Positions 34,437 to 36,172 of a DNA stretch of 36,172 nt are shown piece after piece; the stretch's first letter is position 1, and the number at the start of each line of letters is the position of its first letter. The notes below the pieces were generated by a model that worked only from the letters and a program-made list of their open reading frames with translations, searched no databases and was not told where the DNA came from. A program made the position numbers and the translations under genes. Origin of the DNA: Actinomycetes bacterium (GTDB lineage Bacteria; Actinomycetota; Actinomycetes; Nanopelagicales; Nanopelagicaceae); the NCBI GenBank assembly GCA_025355805.1, contig JANXYY010000150.1:1-36172 (forward strand). The letters are read 5' to 3'.

Positions 34437-34883
34437 TCATTGTCCGAGTGCGAACTTACTCCTAGGTCGCCAGATTAAATATGCAGCGATAATGATTAAA
34501 CCCATATCGCGAGCCATTTCTTGCCAATATTTAGTAGCACCTGCGGCAACTTGCCCGCCACCGCCAAAGCATCCGCAGTCAATCGTGAGACCTCTGGCCC
34601 ATGCCGAGCCAATCCCACCCACAAATGCCATGAATAGAATCACGGAAGCAATTGCGCAAATCCGAACCCCGAGCCCAAGGATCAGCGCCAATGCGATGCC
34701 GATCTCAATCCACGGGAGGGCGTAGCCAATCGCGTTGGCAACATTGTTGGGTAGCAGACGATACGCACGCACCGCCGCCGTCGACGTATACGGATGCGTA
34801 ACTTTCAAAGAGCCGGCATAAAGAAGAGTGCCACCCAAAACTAAACGTCCAACCAGGGAGATCCAAGTCGAGTAACGGCTCAC
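34437..34883 (-). CDS. MauE/DoxX-like membrane redox protein
   Basis: A 148-residue protein with four membrane helices and a conserved extracytoplasmic motif IDCGCFGGGGQ (Cys103, Cys105). The MauE family in methylamine users supports disulfide formation in methylamine dehydrogenase, but this pathway is absent here. In actinobacteria the same family sits beside DsbA-like proteins and probably passes electrons to the quinone pool, in the manner of DsbB or VKOR. That role is inference. GTG at 34883 overlaps the trpA stop by four bases (GTGA), indicating coupling. Confidence 0.87.
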   Translation of the reverse strand: MSRYSTWISLVGRLVLGGTLLYAGSLKVTHPYTSTAAVRAYRLLPNNVANAIGYALPWIEIGIALALILGLGVRICAIASVILFMAFVGGIGSAWARGLTIDCGCFGGGGQVAAGATKYWQEMARDMGLIIIAAYLIWRPRSKFALGQ

Positions 34884-35683
34884 CGCCGCACTCCTTGGGC
34901 TAAAGATTGAGCGAGCGCTTCAACAGCGGCGACGCCAGTGTCAAGATCAGGCGCGTCAAGTAAAAGGCGGACAAATGCCGAACCCACGATGACTCCGTCC
35001 GCATATTGAGCAACTTCATTCGCTTGCTCTGCGTTAGAAACCCCTAGCCCAACACAGACTGGTAAATCCGTGCTTAATCGAACGCGTGCAACAAGTGCTT
35101 CGGCAGTGTTTGCCACACTGGCGCGAGCGCCTGTCACACCCATCGTGCTTGCCGCGTAAACAAAGCCCCGGCATGAAGCAACGACTTTTGCGAGGCGTTC
35201 ATCTCCGGTACTCGGCGCTACCACAAAGATTGGATCGATTGCGTTCTGTTCTGTCGCCGCCAGCCAATCGCTTGCCTCATCGATTGTCAGATCAGGCGTG
35301 ATCACTCCTGAACCGCCAGCCTTCGCTAAATCATGTGCAAAGTTAGCCACGCCATAGCGTGCGATCGGATTCCAGTAAGTCATTACCACGGTTGGCGTAT
35401 TTGTTTCTGCAATCGCCTTAACAATTCGCAAGACATCCGCAGCGCTCGTGCCTTGCGCAAGAGAGCGATCTGCGGCCAATTGGATGGTGGGGCCATCCAT
35501 GACGGGATCGCTGTAAGGAAACCCAACCTCAATCGCGTCTACTCCCCCGGTGATCATCGCTTTCATCGCGGCGATTGATCCTTCAACACTTGGGAATCCG
35601 GCTGGCAGATATCCAATGAGTGCAGCGCGCCCCTCGGCACGAATTTCCGCCATTCTTTTAGCAAGCGGGCTGCGAGTGGTCAT
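34880..35683 (-). CDS. trpA: Tryptophan synthase alpha subunit
   Basis: About 267 residues. TrpA cleaves indole-3-glycerol phosphate to indole and G3P. The catalytic Glu and Asp are in [20 protein letters not shown] near residues 47-66. Other barrel blocks are [42 protein letters not shown] and the phosphate-binding [10 protein letters not shown] and [11 protein letters not shown]. The frame opens six codons earlier, but ATG at 35683 overlaps the trpB stop in ATGA (35680-35683), which is the standard trpBA junction. It channels indole to TrpB. Confidence 0.96.
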   Translation of the reverse strand: MTTRSPLAKRMAEIRAEGRAALIGYLPAGFPSVEGSIAAMKAMITGGVDAIEVGFPYSDPVMDGPTIQLAADRSLAQGTSAADVLRIVKAIAETNTPTVVMTYWNPIARYGVANFAHDLAKAGGSGVITPDLTIDEASDWLAATEQNAIDPIFVVAPSTGDERLAKVVASCRGFVYAASTMGVTGARASVANTAEALVARVRLSTDLPVCVGLGVSNAEQANEVAQYADGVIVGSAFVRLLLDAPDLDTGVAAVEALAQSLAQGVRR

Positions 35684-36172
35684 AACTTGATTCCAAACCA
35701 ATCGGCGGCAGTTTGGACATCCTTATCGCCACGCCCTGAAAGATTGATCAGTAGCACGGCCTCTGGTCCCAACTCACGACCAAGAATCATGGCGCCAGCG
35801 AGTGCGTGTGCTGATTCAATTGCCGGAATAATGCCTTCGGTTCGACAGAGAACTGCGAACGCCTCCATGGCCTGGGCATCGGTGATGGGTCGATATTCAG
35901 CACGGCCAAGTTCATGGAGGAAAGCATGCTCAGGTCCAACGCCTGGGTAATCCAAGCCGGCCGAGATCGAGTGCGACTCAATCGTTTGACCATTCTCATC
36001 TTGGAGCACATACGAATTAGCACCTTGGAATACGCCAGGCGATCCGCCGGTGATCGTGGCCGCATGTCGCCCAGTTTCGACGCCATCCCCAGCTGCTTCG
36101 TATCCAATCAAGCGCACGCCAGAATCTGGAATGAAGGCGTGGAAAATTCCAATCGCATTTGATCCACCGCCG
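35680..36172 (-). CDS. trpB: Tryptophan synthase beta subunit, C-terminal part (cut by window edge)
   Basis: The last 163 residues of TrpB are present; the start lies beyond the window. The visible part begins [10 protein letters not shown], the glycine-rich loop that binds the PLP phosphate. It continues with [27 protein letters not shown] and [14 protein letters not shown], and ends [23 protein letters not shown]. It condenses indole with serine. An internal GTG at 36117 could be mistaken for a start, but conserved TrpB sequence continues upstream of it without a stop to the window edge. It forms an operon with trpA. Confidence 0.96.
   Translation of the reverse strand, partial: GGGSNAIGIFHAFIPDSGVRLIGYEAAGDGVETGRHAATITGGSPGVFQGANSYVLQDENGQTIESHSISAGLDYPGVGPEHAFLHELGRAEYRPITDAQAMEAFAVLCRTEGIIPAIESAHALAGAMILGRELGPEAVLLINLSGRGDKDVQTAADWFGIKL

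Noticed and set aside
1-36172. CRISPR array, insertion sequence, prophage, toxin-antitoxin or defence island
   Set aside because: No regularly spaced repeats, transposase or integrase genes, or defence-like domains were seen; the genes are conserved housekeeping genes and amino-acid transport and metabolism genes.

Overview
The window is a conserved chromosomal backbone segment from an actinobacterium (Actinomycetota) of roughly 50% GC. Five things point there: the whiA-yvcK-rapZ-uvrC-uvrA block, the polA / rpsA / coaE / uvrB neighbourhood, a PdtaR-type ANTAR response regulator next to pyk, a mycothiol-dependent maleylpyruvate-isomerase-family protein, and many genes that look leaderless. I cannot name the genus. 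A small free-living, possibly aquatic actinobacterium is a guess. No mobile element, phage gene, CRISPR array, rRNA or obvious foreign island is visible. No stretch over 300 bases lacks a gene.

Layout. 1-7877 (minus): the first codons of gap, then whiA, yvcK, rapZ, uvrC and uvrA (transcribed from right to left). 7935-8630 (plus): the MDMPI-family protein, meeting tail to tail a 53-residue DUF5522-like miniprotein gene (8627-8788). 8627-14099 (minus): DUF5522, terC, uvrB, coaE and rpsA, with a strong terminator between rpsA and coaE. 14200-16215 (plus): a methyltransferase and an MFS permease. 16212-18803 (minus): polA, divergent from a PaaI-type thioesterase (18827-19273, plus). 19274-24438 (minus): a complete branched-chain amino acid ABC transporter livJ-H-M-G-F. 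24606-25217 (minus): pdtaR. 25264-25336 (plus): a tRNA with anticodon CAA but class I shape. 25339-26778 (minus): pyk. 26794-32770 (minus): gltB-gltD. 32822-36172 (minus): trpB (partial), trpA, a MauE-like membrane protein, a DsbA-like thiol protein and lgt.

How the genes fit together. The three Uvr proteins plus PolA make up most of nucleotide excision repair. GltBD, the Liv transporter and TrpBA are nitrogen and amino acid metabolism. Pyk and Gap are lower glycolysis. MauE, the DsbA-like protein and Lgt act on exported proteins.

The most distinctive signal is regulatory rather than a new gene system. Ten start codons sit 6-9 bases after a TANNNT -10 hexamer (mostly TAGGCT, TAGGAT or TACGCT), with no room for a Shine-Dalgarno site, as expected for leaderless mRNAs. 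Two of these are compacted further: the polA and thioesterase -10 boxes overlap each other on opposite strands, and the coaE -10 lies inside the rpsA terminator. Several convergent gene pairs overlap by exactly four bases.
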